Both the position numbers and the translations under genes were made by a program. From assembly GCA_041394705.1 (NCBI GenBank), contig JAWKHS010000026.1, positions 72,501 through 95,198 of the forward strand: DNA of 22,698 nt. The letters are read 5' to 3'. This document shows, piece by piece, positions 1 through 8,634 of this stretch (position 1 is its first letter; each line of letters starts with the position of its first letter). The stretch is from Vicinamibacterales bacterium (lineage in GTDB: Bacteria; Acidobacteriota; Vicinamibacteria; Vicinamibacterales; UBA2999). The notes under the pieces are model-generated. The model did no database searches. It was not told where the DNA came from and saw only the letters and a list, made by a program, of their open reading frames with translations.

Positions 1-1562
<1,562 letters not shown>

Positions 1563-1806
1563 ATTCACTCGCCTGCTGCGGGTGTGTGGTCAAAGAACCC
1601 CCCAATTGCGTCGATGGCTGTTCCCGCGGGAGTGCCTCGACGAGCCACTGGCTCGGGATATTCAGCGTTCTTTCACAACGAGATGTTCTGGGGCGATTCC
1701 GCTAGACCGCTTTGCCGTTCAACCGGCCGGCGCCGGATCGCCGCGTCGATATCTGACGCGCCAGACCGCCGCCCGTTTGCTGAGGCGGAAACCCCAGACA
1801 CCAAGT
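1563..1806 (+). other. 23S-5S internal transcribed spacer
   Basis: This 244-nt spacer separates 23S from 5S. I find no tRNA cloverleaf in it and no convincing protein-coding region. It is presumably transcribed with the rRNAs and removed by RNase processing. The long open frame running from about 1555 through the 5S gene and the terminator is only an upstream extension of the frame of the next protein gene. Confidence 0.7.
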
Positions 1807-1926
<120 letters not shown>

Positions 1927-1940
1927 TATTTCGAAGGACG

Positions 1941-1976
1941 AGGCCCGATGCCAAATGCATCGGGCCTTTTCTTTTT
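1941..1976 (+). terminator. Rho-independent terminator of the rRNA operon
   Basis: A perfect 11-bp stem (aggcccgatgc at 1941-1951 with gcatcgggcct at 1957-1967) encloses a 5-nt loop (caaat) and is followed by a T-rich run (tttcttttt, 1968-1976). It lies directly after 5S and before the next gene. Confidence 0.93.
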
Positions 1977-2013
1977 CCGGTATCCTGTCACCCGTCACCG
2001 GAGCGCCACCTCG

Positions 2014-2862
2014 ATGCCGAATCTCGCGTCCCTCCATCCCCAAGTAGTCCACTTCGTCGTGGCCCTGATCATCGTCGGCGTCCTCTTCCGATGGGCCTCG
2101 CTGCTGTTCGCAAAGGCCTCGTGGCTGTCTCCGGCGGCTACCACACTCGTTGCGCTCGGAACCTTGGCGAGCCTCGTTGCCGTGAAGTCCGGCGCGGATG
2201 CGCACGGGCCGGTCGAACGTGTCCCAGGGGCACGGCCCGCCGTGGTGGAACACGAAGAGTGGGGCGAGCGCGCGCGTAACGTGTTCCTGCTCCTGCTGGT
2301 CGCCGAAGCGTTGGCCGCCACTCTGTCGCGGCGCCAGGCCGCCCACGCGAAGACCGCCACCATAGTCGCCGCGGTCGCGGGCCTCGCCGCGGTCGGCGTG
2401 CTCTACAAGGCGGCCGAAGAGGGTGGGGAGCTCGTCTACAACTACGCCGGCGGAATTGGCATCCGATCCGGGGACCCCGCCGACGTCGGGCACCTGCTGG
2501 TTGCGGCAGCCCACCACACCGCGGCCCAGGACAGACAGGCCGGTCGGCCAGACCGGGCCGCGGACCTCATCGGGTCCGTCGCCGACCGGTTCCCGGATCA
2601 AATCGAGCTACAGCTGGCGCGGGTGGACTCCCTCATCACCGACAGAAACGACCCGCGATCGGCCCTCATTCGCCTGGATGAAATCCGAGTGCCCACCGAT
2701 GACGTGCGAATGCGGGTCCGTGCCGGCCTGCTGCGGTCGGCGGCGCTCGCTGCGGCGGGAGACAGTTCGGCTGCGCGCCAAGTCCTCGAGACGCTCAAGG
2801 CTGAGTTCCCGACCAACGCCCAAGTTCAGCGGCGTCTTGCTGAACTCTCCACGGCCAAGTGA
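2014..2862 (+). CDS. DUF2231 membrane protein with helical C-terminal extension
   Basis: 282 aa. The N-terminal half fits the DUF2231 predicted-membrane family: an early LHPQVVHF motif (residues 7-14), about four hydrophobic segments (roughly 11-32, 38-58, 88-106, 115-133), a conserved-looking HEEWGERA before the third, and the closing GGELVYNYAGGIGI signature. DUF2231 proteins are inner-membrane proteins of unknown role. The C-terminal ~130 residues are soluble, Ala/Arg-rich and helical, with a TPR-like feel (RAADLIGSVADRFPDQIELQ, then ARQVLETLKAEFPTNAQVQR); this part is inference. The start is the ATG preceded by GGAG at 2000-2003. Upstream in-frame sequence belongs to 5S and the terminator. 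A TATCCT at 1980-1985 may be its -10. Confidence 0.85.
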   Translation: MPNLASLHPQVVHFVVALIIVGVLFRWASLLFAKASWLSPAATTLVALGTLASLVAVKSGADAHGPVERVPGARPAVVEHEEWGERARNVFLLLLVAEALAATLSRRQAAHAKTATIVAAVAGLAAVGVLYKAAEEGGELVYNYAGGIGIRSGDPADVGHLLVAAAHHTAAQDRQAGRPDRAADLIGSVADRFPDQIELQLARVDSLITDRNDPRSALIRLDEIRVPTDDVRMRVRAGLLRSAALAAAGDSSAARQVLETLKAEFPTNAQVQRRLAELSTAK

Positions 2863-2922
2863 TCCCGCCCAAGTGACCCTCGCCCACGCCGTCGAATTGG
2901 ACGGTCAGCCACGGCCGACGAA

Positions 2923-3309
2923 TCAGCGGATCAGGTGCTGAGAAGCGGCATAGCCGGCCCAGCAGCCGGCCAGGCTCAGCCCCACGGATAACACCATGTT
3001 GGCGAGCGCAGCATTCCACCGGCCCTGTTGAAGGAGTGCCATCGTCTGAACGCTGAACGTCGAGAAGGTCGTGAATCCTCCCAGAAGCCCGGTCATGGCT
3101 GCGTGACGGCCGACCGGACTCCAGCCCCCCCCGGCCACGGCAGCCGCCACGGCCCCAATCGCCGCAGACCCCGCGACGTTGACGACCAAGGTCCCAGCCG
3201 GAAACCCTCCTTCGGTGAGCCGCGTCACCGTTTCGGTGAGCGCATGCCGGAACAGCCCGCCAAGGCCGCTTCCGAGCCAGACCGCGACCCACACTTTCCA
3301 GTCACCCAT
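2923..3309 (-). CDS. crcB: Fluoride ion channel CrcB/Fluc
   Basis: 128 aa, the usual length of this family. Fluc channels export fluoride across the inner membrane as dual-topology dimers. Visible hallmarks are GGLFRH near residues 17-22, GTLVVNVAGS (39-48, containing the conserved Asn44) and GGFTTFSTFS (77-86, the phenylalanine/threonine/serine track lining the pore). There are four hydrophobic segments. I chose ATG at 3309 over a start about 32 codons upstream because the family begins at this point and a TAAGCT -10-like box lies 10 nt before it. It is a single copy, whereas some bacteria use a heteromeric pair. No fluoride riboswitch was recognised upstream. The divergent fpg-like gene begins 125 bp away. 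Confidence 0.92.
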   Translation of the reverse strand: MGDWKVWVAVWLGSGLGGLFRHALTETVTRLTEGGFPAGTLVVNVAGSAAIGAVAAAVAGGGWSPVGRHAAMTGLLGGFTTFSTFSVQTMALLQQGRWNAALANMVLSVGLSLAGCWAGYAASQHLIR

Positions 3310-3319
3310 GACCGGCCAC

Positions 3320-3325
3320 AGCTTA
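3320..3325 (-). promoter_or_regulatory. Putative -10 box for crcB
   Basis: TAAGCT on the minus strand, 10 nt before the crcB ATG, fits the TANNNT boxes at the same short distance from other first genes in this window. No convincing -35 is seen. Confidence 0.35.
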
Positions 3326-3420
3326 GACGAACCGACTACCGCATGCACTGCGACCTGCGCCGCCGCCGAGCCGGGAACACGAGCACGGGCCCACCAGGCG
3401 GACATCCGTCAGCTGGCTGG

Positions 3421-3426
3421 TAGGAT
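3421..3426 (+). promoter_or_regulatory. Putative -10 box for the fpg-like gene
   Basis: TAGGAT ends 8 nt before the ATG, so the transcript would begin at or next to the start codon. The same bases (AGGA) could instead act as a Shine-Dalgarno of a longer transcript. Confidence 0.35.
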
Positions 3427-3434
3427 GGCCCGGA

Positions 3435-4361
3435 ATGCCCGAGTTGCCGGACATCGAGCTCTACCTCCACGCACTCAGGCCGCGCCTCATCGGCAGGACC
3501 ATCCGCACGCTGCGCATCGCGAATCCCTTCGTCGTACGGTCCGTCTCTCCTCCCCCAACTGCGCTCGAGGGCCAGCCCGTCATCGACCTTCGACGGATCG
3601 GGAAGCGCATTGCTCTCCTGACGGATGGACCGTGCCTGGTGATCCATCTCATGATCGCCGGACGATTGCGATGGGAGTCCGCCGGCGCGCCGCTTCCTCG
3701 CAAGCTCGGGCTCTTGGCTCTCGACATGGACGACGGCACCCTGATCCTCACCGAGGCGGGATCCACACGGCGGGCAGCGGTTCACGTCGTCAGGGACGCG
3801 CATGAGCTCGCGGCCATCGATCCCGGTGGCCTCGAAGTACTTTCGAGTGGTCGACCCGCCTTCGCTGGACGTCTGCGGACCGAGCGGCACACGTTGAAGC
3901 GGGCGCTGACGGATCCGTCCTTGTTCAGCGGCATCGGCAACGCCTACTCCGACGAGATCCTCCACAGGGCGCGACTTTCCCCGTTGAAACTGTCGGACGC
4001 TCTCACCGAAGAGGAGGTCACCCGGCTGCACGAGGCCGCGCGCATGACCCTCGCCGAGTGGCGAGACCGCCTCATAGAAGACGCGGGCGAGACGTTCCCG
4101 ACGAAGGTCACGGCCTTCCGGCCCGGCATGGCGGCGCACGGGCGCTTCGGGCATCCGTGCCCGGCGTGTGGCACGGCCATTCAGCGTCTTCGCTATGCCT
4201 CCAACGAAGCCAACTACTGTCCCCACTGCCAGACGGGCGGCCGGCTCCTGGCCGATCGCGCACTCTCGAGGCTGCTGCGAGAAGATTGGCCCCGGTCACT
4301 CGACGAACTGGAGCGGCACAAGGCCGACCGCCGCCAGCCAGCCGCTATCGCCCGGCGGTGA
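3435..4361 (+). CDS. mutM: Fpg/Nei-family DNA glycosylase (formamidopyrimidine-DNA glycosylase-like)
   Basis: 308 aa. It should excise oxidised bases (8-oxoguanine, formamidopyrimidines) and nick the abasic site by beta/delta elimination. It begins MPELPDIE, giving the catalytic Pro2 and Glu3, with Lys57 (IGKR) and Asn169 (GIGNAYSDE) at the expected places. A helix-two-turn-helix region follows, then a C-terminal four-cysteine zinc finger (C242, C245, C262, C265). The finger reads YASNEANYC where classical Fpg has GGRSTYFC, so the DNA-phosphate/lesion-contacting Arg is Asn257. Related Fpg-like proteins with this NE-NYC pattern exist, so this is probably a sister clade rather than a damaged gene, and exact substrate specificity is open. 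The 3' end overlaps the convergent lipocalin gene by 17 bp. Confidence 0.88.
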   Translation: MPELPDIELYLHALRPRLIGRTIRTLRIANPFVVRSVSPPPTALEGQPVIDLRRIGKRIALLTDGPCLVIHLMIAGRLRWESAGAPLPRKLGLLALDMDDGTLILTEAGSTRRAAVHVVRDAHELAAIDPGGLEVLSSGRPAFAGRLRTERHTLKRALTDPSLFSGIGNAYSDEILHRARLSPLKLSDALTEEEVTRLHEAARMTLAEWRDRLIEDAGETFPTKVTAFRPGMAAHGRFGHPCPACGTAIQRLRYASNEANYCPHCQTGGRLLADRALSRLLREDWPRSLDELERHKADRRQPAAIARR

Positions 4362-4974
4362 GGCCCGTCGCTCCGGCGGGGTGTGCGACTCGCGCCAGGC
4401 CGTCGACGGAGTAGCCGGCTGCTCGCGCCGCCGCAATTGCCCTGGCGAACGCGCTCTCGTCGAGCGCGACGGTCCGCGACAGCAGCGACAGGCGCGCCCG
4501 ATCCCTGTCGCCCACCAGCAGCCACTCGTCGCCGTTGCCTGCGGCGAGAATCCAGAAATCGCTCCACGCCGCCGGAAGAGTCGCGAAGACCGGCCACACC
4601 AACCGCAGCTTCAGCGCGCCCGTGCCACTGCCGTCGCCCTTGGCGAGGCCCCGCCGGCGCTCAACCCCCAGTGCCGTCGTGCATGCCCGCGACGCCGACA
4701 CTGCCGGCCCCTTCGCGCGGAAGGAGTAGCGCGTGTCGGAGACGCATCGCCGCGAAGACCACGACCCGGTTCCCGCCACTTCGTACCAGTCGCCGACCAG
4801 GCGTAGCGCGCTGAACGCCTCGAGCACGCGCGGCACGGCCTCCCCCTGAGCCACGCCAGTCGATGCGTGGCCGGCCACCAGAAGGAGCGCGATGGCGGCC
4901 GCGCACGCGTGCGAGGCGCCAAGGGCGCAGCCGCGTATCGCCGCGCTCACCGTCCGCAAGACCGCCACCGCCAC
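4345..4974 (-). CDS. Lipocalin family protein (Blc-like), exported
   Basis: 209 aa from a GTG codon. After a long, hydrophobic N-terminus that looks like a signal peptide (ending about GVAQ-G, residue 43) comes the lipocalin GxW motif GDWYEVA (61-67). Then follow a Cys pair typical of bacterial lipocalins (RRCVSD and SRACTT), a DFWILA strand and EWLLVGDRDRARLSLLSR, which matches the Blc pattern of YWVLxL followed by LVGxPxRxxLWILxR. Blc proteins bind lipids at the cell envelope. No lipobox Cys is visible, so this one is probably periplasmic rather than a lipoprotein. It starts 3 nt after the dus stop, so the two are co-transcribed and probably translationally coupled. The start is uncertain: GTG at 4968 or 4950 is also possible. 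Confidence 0.75.
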   Translation of the reverse strand: MAVAVLRTVSAAIRGCALGASHACAAAIALLLVAGHASTGVAQGEAVPRVLEAFSALRLVGDWYEVAGTGSWSSRRCVSDTRYSFRAKGPAVSASRACTTALGVERRRGLAKGDGSGTGALKLRLVWPVFATLPAAWSDFWILAAGNGDEWLLVGDRDRARLSLLSRTVALDESAFARAIAAARAAGYSVDGLARVAHPAGATGLTAGR

Positions 4975-4977
4975 CTC

Positions 4978-6057
4978 TCACCCTTCGACCGCGGCATCGG
5001 TCAGATCCTCGACAGCCTGCGCAGACGGGACTCGCGCGGGGTCGAGCGGCACACCCGCCAACAACCCGTCAGTCACGAACTCCAGCGCCGGGCCGTCGCT
5101 CCTCGCCAGCAGTTCCACGAGCGGCGCCCTTCCACTCGCGGCAGGCTCACGGTGCTGCATGGACGGCCACGAGCCGTCGACCCGGCGCCCCGCATATCGG
5201 CACCAGAACGCGGCGTGCCACCGAAGGAACTCGCGGACTCGGGCCTGACCGTGAGCGTCCGCGCCCCAATGCTCCAGGGCCAACACCACGTAGCGGCGAT
5301 AGACGGCAAGGCGAGCCTCGGCGTCCATGTCCCGGTAGCCGTCCGTGACCTCGCGAAACAGCCACGGCTTGATCAGGACGCCGCGCGCGGCCATTACCGC
5401 CACGCACCCTGCCCGGGCCCTCGCCTCGTCGACCTCGTGGGGAAAGAGAATGTCACCGTTGCCCACGACGGGCACACTCACAGCCGCGACGACCTGTCCA
5501 ATTGCGTCCCAGTCGGCCGCGAGCCGGTAGCGGGCGTTCCGCGTCCGTCCGTGGACGGTGATGGCGTCGACACCGCCGGCCTCGAGCGCTCTCGCCTGGT
5601 CCAGGAAGTTCCGGTCCTCGTCGCTCCAACCGAGGCGGATCTTGCCCGTCACCGGAATGCGTTGGACGGCCCGCTTCATCGCTTCGATGATGCGCTGCAT
5701 CCGGCGGGGCTGCCGGCCCATGGCCGCTCCCAGACCCTTCCGCGTGAAGTGGTCGATGGGGCAGCCGAAGTTCACGTCCACGAAGTCGGCGCCCCGCTCC
5801 TCGACCAGCGCCGCAGCCCAGGCCAATTCCTCCGGGTTGGTTCCGGCCAGCTGCACGCCGAAGCAGGTCTCGCCGGGGGCCCGGCGAATCAGCGCGAACT
5901 CGCCCTTGCGCCGCTGCTTCAGGCGGCGCGCCACGGTCATTTCGCTGAGCGTGACCCGCGCGCCCATTTCGACGCACAGCCGCCGGTACGGGAGGTTCGA
6001 CCCCTTCGTCATCGGTGCCATCACGACGGCGCCGGCCAGACGTTCGCGAAACGTCAT
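4978..6057 (-). CDS. dus: tRNA-dihydrouridine synthase, Dus3-like
   Basis: 359 aa FMN enzyme that reduces specific uridines in tRNA to dihydrouridine using NADPH. Visible: APMTKGSNLPYRRLC near the N-terminus (13-28), NFGCP with catalytic Cys99, Lys139 (VTGKIRLG), His169 (ITVHGRT), and the FMN-phosphate loops GNGDI (199-203) and AARGVLIKPWLF (223-234). The KPWLF segment and the LEHWGADAHG...CRY tail resemble eukaryotic Dus3 more than bacterial DusA/B/C, but the N-terminal zinc-finger region of eukaryotic Dus3 is absent. ATG at 6057 was preferred to ATG at 6063 because a TACCAT box lies 8 nt before it. It leads a two-gene unit with the lipocalin gene. Confidence 0.9.
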   Translation of the reverse strand: MTFRERLAGAVVMAPMTKGSNLPYRRLCVEMGARVTLSEMTVARRLKQRRKGEFALIRRAPGETCFGVQLAGTNPEELAWAAALVEERGADFVDVNFGCPIDHFTRKGLGAAMGRQPRRMQRIIEAMKRAVQRIPVTGKIRLGWSDEDRNFLDQARALEAGGVDAITVHGRTRNARYRLAADWDAIGQVVAAVSVPVVGNGDILFPHEVDEARARAGCVAVMAARGVLIKPWLFREVTDGYRDMDAEARLAVYRRYVVLALEHWGADAHGQARVREFLRWHAAFWCRYAGRRVDGSWPSMQHREPAASGRAPLVELLARSDGPALEFVTDGLLAGVPLDPARVPSAQAVEDLTDAAVEG

Positions 6058-6065
6058 GGCCATTC

Positions 6066-6071
6066 ATGGTA
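6066..6071 (-). promoter_or_regulatory. Putative -10 box for dus
   Basis: TACCAT on the minus strand, 8 nt before ATG 6057. With ATG 6063 the gap would be only 2 nt, too short for a transcript to include it, so the box favours the inner ATG. Confidence 0.35.
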
Positions 6072-6102
6072 TCAGCCGCGCAGCCGGTCATGGGCCGCAT
6101 GC

Positions 6103-6108
6103 TAGGCT
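6103..6108 (+). promoter_or_regulatory. Putative -10 box for the TraB/GumN-family gene
   Basis: TAGGCT ends 7 nt before ATG 6116, predicting a leaderless transcript. No ribosome-binding site is seen in the remaining 7 nt. Confidence 0.35.
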
Positions 6109-6115
6109 TCGATCG

Positions 6116-7021
6116 ATGCCGTCGGCTCCCCACCACCTCGCCCGCGTCCTCGCCGCCGGGTTCGTGCTCCTGGCGGGCGCTGGCCTCGTTGCGCAGACCG
6201 CCGCTACGCCGACGCCCCATCACTTCGTGTGGAAGGTGACCAAGGCCGACAAGCCCGTGGCATGGCTCGTCGGCTCGGTCCACGTGCTCACCAAAGAAGT
6301 CTTCCCGCTCCCGCCGGTCTTCGACCGCGCGTTTGCCGAATCGCGGACGCTGATCGAGGAGGTGGACCTCGGCGCCGCGGCAGATCCTGCCGCGGCCCTG
6401 CCGCTCGCCGCGAAGGCTGTCTTCACGGACGGACGCACGCTCTCAGCGCTTCTCGACGACGAGACCCGAGCATCGGTGGAGGCCAAGGCGGCCGCCGCCG
6501 GGTTGCCCATGCTGCTCCTGGATCGGATGAAGCCCTGGCTGGCCGCAATGACCCTGACCGTACCTGCCCTTCAGAAGGCCGGCTTCGATCCGCAGCTCGG
6601 ACTCGATCGCCATTTCTACGAGCGCGCCGTCGACGCCTCGAGGCCCGTGCGGGGGCTCGAGACGGCGGAGTCGCAGATCGCGGTGCTCGACGGGCTGCCG
6701 ATCCCGGTCCAGGTCGACATGCTCAAGGCCGTGCTGTCGGACGTGGATACACAGGTAGGGGCCGTGGGGGCGCTCGTCGGGGCTTGGCGCCGGGGCGATG
6801 TTCCGGCGCTCGAACGCCTGCTCCTGGACGAATTCAAGGAGTCACCCGAGGTCTACCAGCGCCTGCTGGTGGAGCGGAACCGAGCATGGGTGCCGCAGAT
6901 TGCAGCGTGCACGTCCGAACCCGCCCCGTGCCTCGTCGTCGTCGGCGGCGCCCACCTCGTCGGCCCCGACAGCGTCGTCGCGATGCTGCGGACGGCGGGG
7001 TTCAGCGTCCAGCAGCAATAG
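6116..7021 (+). CDS. TraB/GumN family protein, exported
   Basis: 301 aa. It has a clear signal peptide (positive start, hydrophobic VLAAGFVLLAGAGLVAQ, probable cleavage after about residue 27), so it is periplasmic or surface-exposed. The TraB/PrgY/GumN family pattern is complete: WLVGSVHVL (50-58, with His56), an early LIEEVDL acidic strand, and a C-terminal CLVVVGGAHLVG (272-283, with His280) followed by ML..AGFSV. The two His/Glu regions resemble a metal-dependent hydrolase core (Tiki-like protease relatives), but no function is established for most bacterial members. It starts at ATG 6116, divergent from dus. The end overlaps the convergent tag gene by 20 bp. Confidence 0.85.
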   Translation: MPSAPHHLARVLAAGFVLLAGAGLVAQTAATPTPHHFVWKVTKADKPVAWLVGSVHVLTKEVFPLPPVFDRAFAESRTLIEEVDLGAAADPAAALPLAAKAVFTDGRTLSALLDDETRASVEAKAAAAGLPMLLLDRMKPWLAAMTLTVPALQKAGFDPQLGLDRHFYERAVDASRPVRGLETAESQIAVLDGLPIPVQVDMLKAVLSDVDTQVGAVGALVGAWRRGDVPALERLLLDEFKESPEVYQRLLVERNRAWVPQIAACTSEPAPCLVVVGGAHLVGPDSVVAMLRTAGFSVQQQ

Positions 7022-7661
7022 CACCCGGCTGCCGCCGATCGACGCTCCGCCGCATCCGCTCGGCCGGCTCCCGCACGAAGCATCCGTCGAGGTGATCGTT
7101 CACCAATCCCATTGCCTGCATGAAGGCGTAGATGGTCGTCGGGCCCACGAAGGTCCACCCCCGCCGCTTGAGGTCCTTGGACATGGCCGTCGAGGTCGGG
7201 GTCGTAGCCATCGTCCTGAGGGTGGCGATCGTGAGGCGCTTCGGACGTTCGGCGGCCGACGGCTCCCACGACCAGGCATACGCCGCGAGCGACCCGAACT
7301 CGGCTTTCAGTTCCAGGGCCCGGCGTGCGTTGTTGACCGCGGACTCGATCTTGCCGCGGTGGCGCACGATGCCCTCGTCGCCGAGCAGTCGCGAGACGTC
7401 CCGTGCCCCGAAACGTGCGACCTGGCTGGGATCGAACGCCGCGAACGCCTCCCGGAACCGCTCCCGCTTCCGCAGGATCGTCAGCCAGCTCAGGCCGGCC
7501 TGAAACCCCTCGAGGCAGATCTTCTCGAACAGCCGGTCGTCGCTCAGGACCGGACGGCCCCACTCCTCGTCGTGGTAGGTCACGTACAACGGATCGGTGC
7601 CGCACCACCAGCACCGCCGGCGGCCCCGTCCAGCGTCGTTCAGTCCCGTTGTCGCCGTCAC
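7002..7661 (-). CDS. tag: DNA-3-methyladenine glycosylase I
   Basis: 219 aa. It removes 3-methyladenine from alkylated DNA, a base-excision repair step. It shows RCWWCGTDPLYVTYHDEEWG (16-35), EGFQAGLSWLTILRKRE and the C-terminal GWTFVGPTTIYAFMQA..GLVNDH..GC. The zinc ligands of the family are present: Cys17, His30, His190 and Cys194. The start is a GTG that overlaps the ppk2 stop as GTGA, with a good Shine-Dalgarno GGAAGGGG (7670-7677) 8 nt upstream, which settles the start against the much longer open frame. It is translationally coupled to ppk2. Confidence 0.93.
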   Translation of the reverse strand: MTATTGLNDAGRGRRRCWWCGTDPLYVTYHDEEWGRPVLSDDRLFEKICLEGFQAGLSWLTILRKRERFREAFAAFDPSQVARFGARDVSRLLGDEGIVRHRGKIESAVNNARRALELKAEFGSLAAYAWSWEPSAAERPKRLTIATLRTMATTPTSTAMSKDLKRRGWTFVGPTTIYAFMQAMGLVNDHLDGCFVREPAERMRRSVDRRQPGAIAAGR

Positions 7662-8587
7662 CGCCGCCGCCCCTTCCGCTCCCGCCGCGCGGGCCCCTCG
7701 TTGAGCAGGGTCTTCTCGGCCGCCGCCAGCTGGCGGCGCATCTCGGGCGCCACGGTCGGGAACGTCGGCCGGACCGACTCGATTGCCTCGATGACGGCCG
7801 AGGCCACGACCAGACGGGTGAACCACTTGTGATCGGCGGGCACCACGTACCAAGGCGCCACCGGCGAAGCGGTGTGGCGGACGACGTCTTCGTAGGCGGC
7901 GACGTACTCGTCGAACCGCTGGCGCTCCACGAGATCGCCGAGCGAGAACTTCCAGTGCTTCTCCGGCTCGGACAGGCGCTCCAGGAACCGCCGTCGCTGC
8001 TCCTCCTTCGAGACGTAGAGAAAGAACTTGCGGATGACCACGCCCTGACGCGACAAGTACCGCTCGAACGCCACCACGTCCTCGAACCGCTCCCGCCAGA
8101 TGGCCGGCGTGACGAGCTCGGCCGGCAGCTGCTGCGCCGCCAGAATCTCCGGGTGTACCCGCACCACCAGCATCTCCTCGTAGTAGGAGCGGTTGAAGAT
8201 GCCGATGTGACCGCGCCGCGGCAGCCGGTGGGAGGTCCGCCACAGGAAGTCGTGGTCGAGTTCCTCACTCGACGGAGCCTTGAAGCTATACACTTCGCAG
8301 CCCCGCGGATTCAGGCCCGACATCACGTGCTTGATCGTGCCGTCCTTGCCGGCTGCATCCATGGCCTGGAAGATGAGCAGCACGCTCCATCGGTCCTGCG
8401 CGTACAGGCGCTCCTGCAGGTCCGCCATCAGCTCCGACGTGTGCGCCAGCAGTTCGTCCGCACGGTCCTTCAGCGCCAGGTCGCGGGTCTCGTCGGGTGA
8501 GAAATCACGAAGCGAGAAGCGCCGGCCCGACGTCACCCGGTAGTGCCGCGAGAGGCCAGTCACGGAGCGCAGCGCGGCGGATGCCAT
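7658..8587 (-). CDS. ppk2: Polyphosphate kinase 2 family (polyphosphate:nucleotide phosphotransferase)
   Basis: 309 aa, a one-domain PPK2 enzyme that transfers phosphate between polyphosphate and nucleotides in the cytoplasm. The Walker A loop is QAMDAAGKDG (74-83, Lys81), the Walker B region FNRSYYEEMLVVRVHP (131-146), and the lid module FLERLSEPEKHWKFS (201-215). The short N-terminus and SLRDFSPDET segment resemble the AMP/ADP-phosphorylating class III proteins, but the class is inferred by eye. The C-terminus is Arg/Lys-rich. ATG 8587 is preceded at 8 nt by TATCAT. First gene of a ppk2-tag unit. Confidence 0.92.
   Translation of the reverse strand: MASAALRSVTGLSRHYRVTSGRRFSLRDFSPDETRDLALKDRADELLAHTSELMADLQERLYAQDRWSVLLIFQAMDAAGKDGTIKHVMSGLNPRGCEVYSFKAPSSEELDHDFLWRTSHRLPRRGHIGIFNRSYYEEMLVVRVHPEILAAQQLPAELVTPAIWRERFEDVVAFERYLSRQGVVIRKFFLYVSKEEQRRRFLERLSEPEKHWKFSLGDLVERQRFDEYVAAYEDVVRHTASPVAPWYVVPADHKWFTRLVVASAVIEAIESVRPTFPTVAPEMRRQLAAAEKTLLNEGPARRERKGRRR
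7670..7677 (-). promoter_or_regulatory. Ribosome binding site of tag
   Basis: GGAAGGGG on the minus strand, 8 nt before the GTG start and inside the end of ppk2. It identifies the GTG at 7661 as the tag start. Confidence 0.6.
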
Positions 8588-8595
8588 TCGACCGC

Positions 8596-8601
8596 ATGAT
8601 A
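8596..8601 (-). promoter_or_regulatory. Putative -10 box for ppk2-tag
   Basis: TATCAT on the minus strand, 8 nt before the ppk2 ATG. It is one of the best matches to TATAAT among the boxes in this window. Confidence 0.42.
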
Positions 8602-8634
8602 TGGCGCGTGCACTCCGGACGCCAGCGCCGCCCG

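Noticed and set aside
3310..3434. Fluoride riboswitch upstream of crcB
   Set aside because: I looked for the conserved GGNGAUGG and GCUGAUG...GCC pattern on the minus strand and did not find a convincing match.
4867..6105. Plus-strand frame of about 410 codons antisense to dus
   Set aside because: The dus gene on the other strand has all catalytic motifs; this frame has the His/Arg/Pro-rich composition of an antisense shadow.
6853..8268. Long minus-strand frame overlapping tag and ppk2
   Set aside because: It is a Ser/Arg-rich shadow of the two real genes, whose motifs are complete in other frames.
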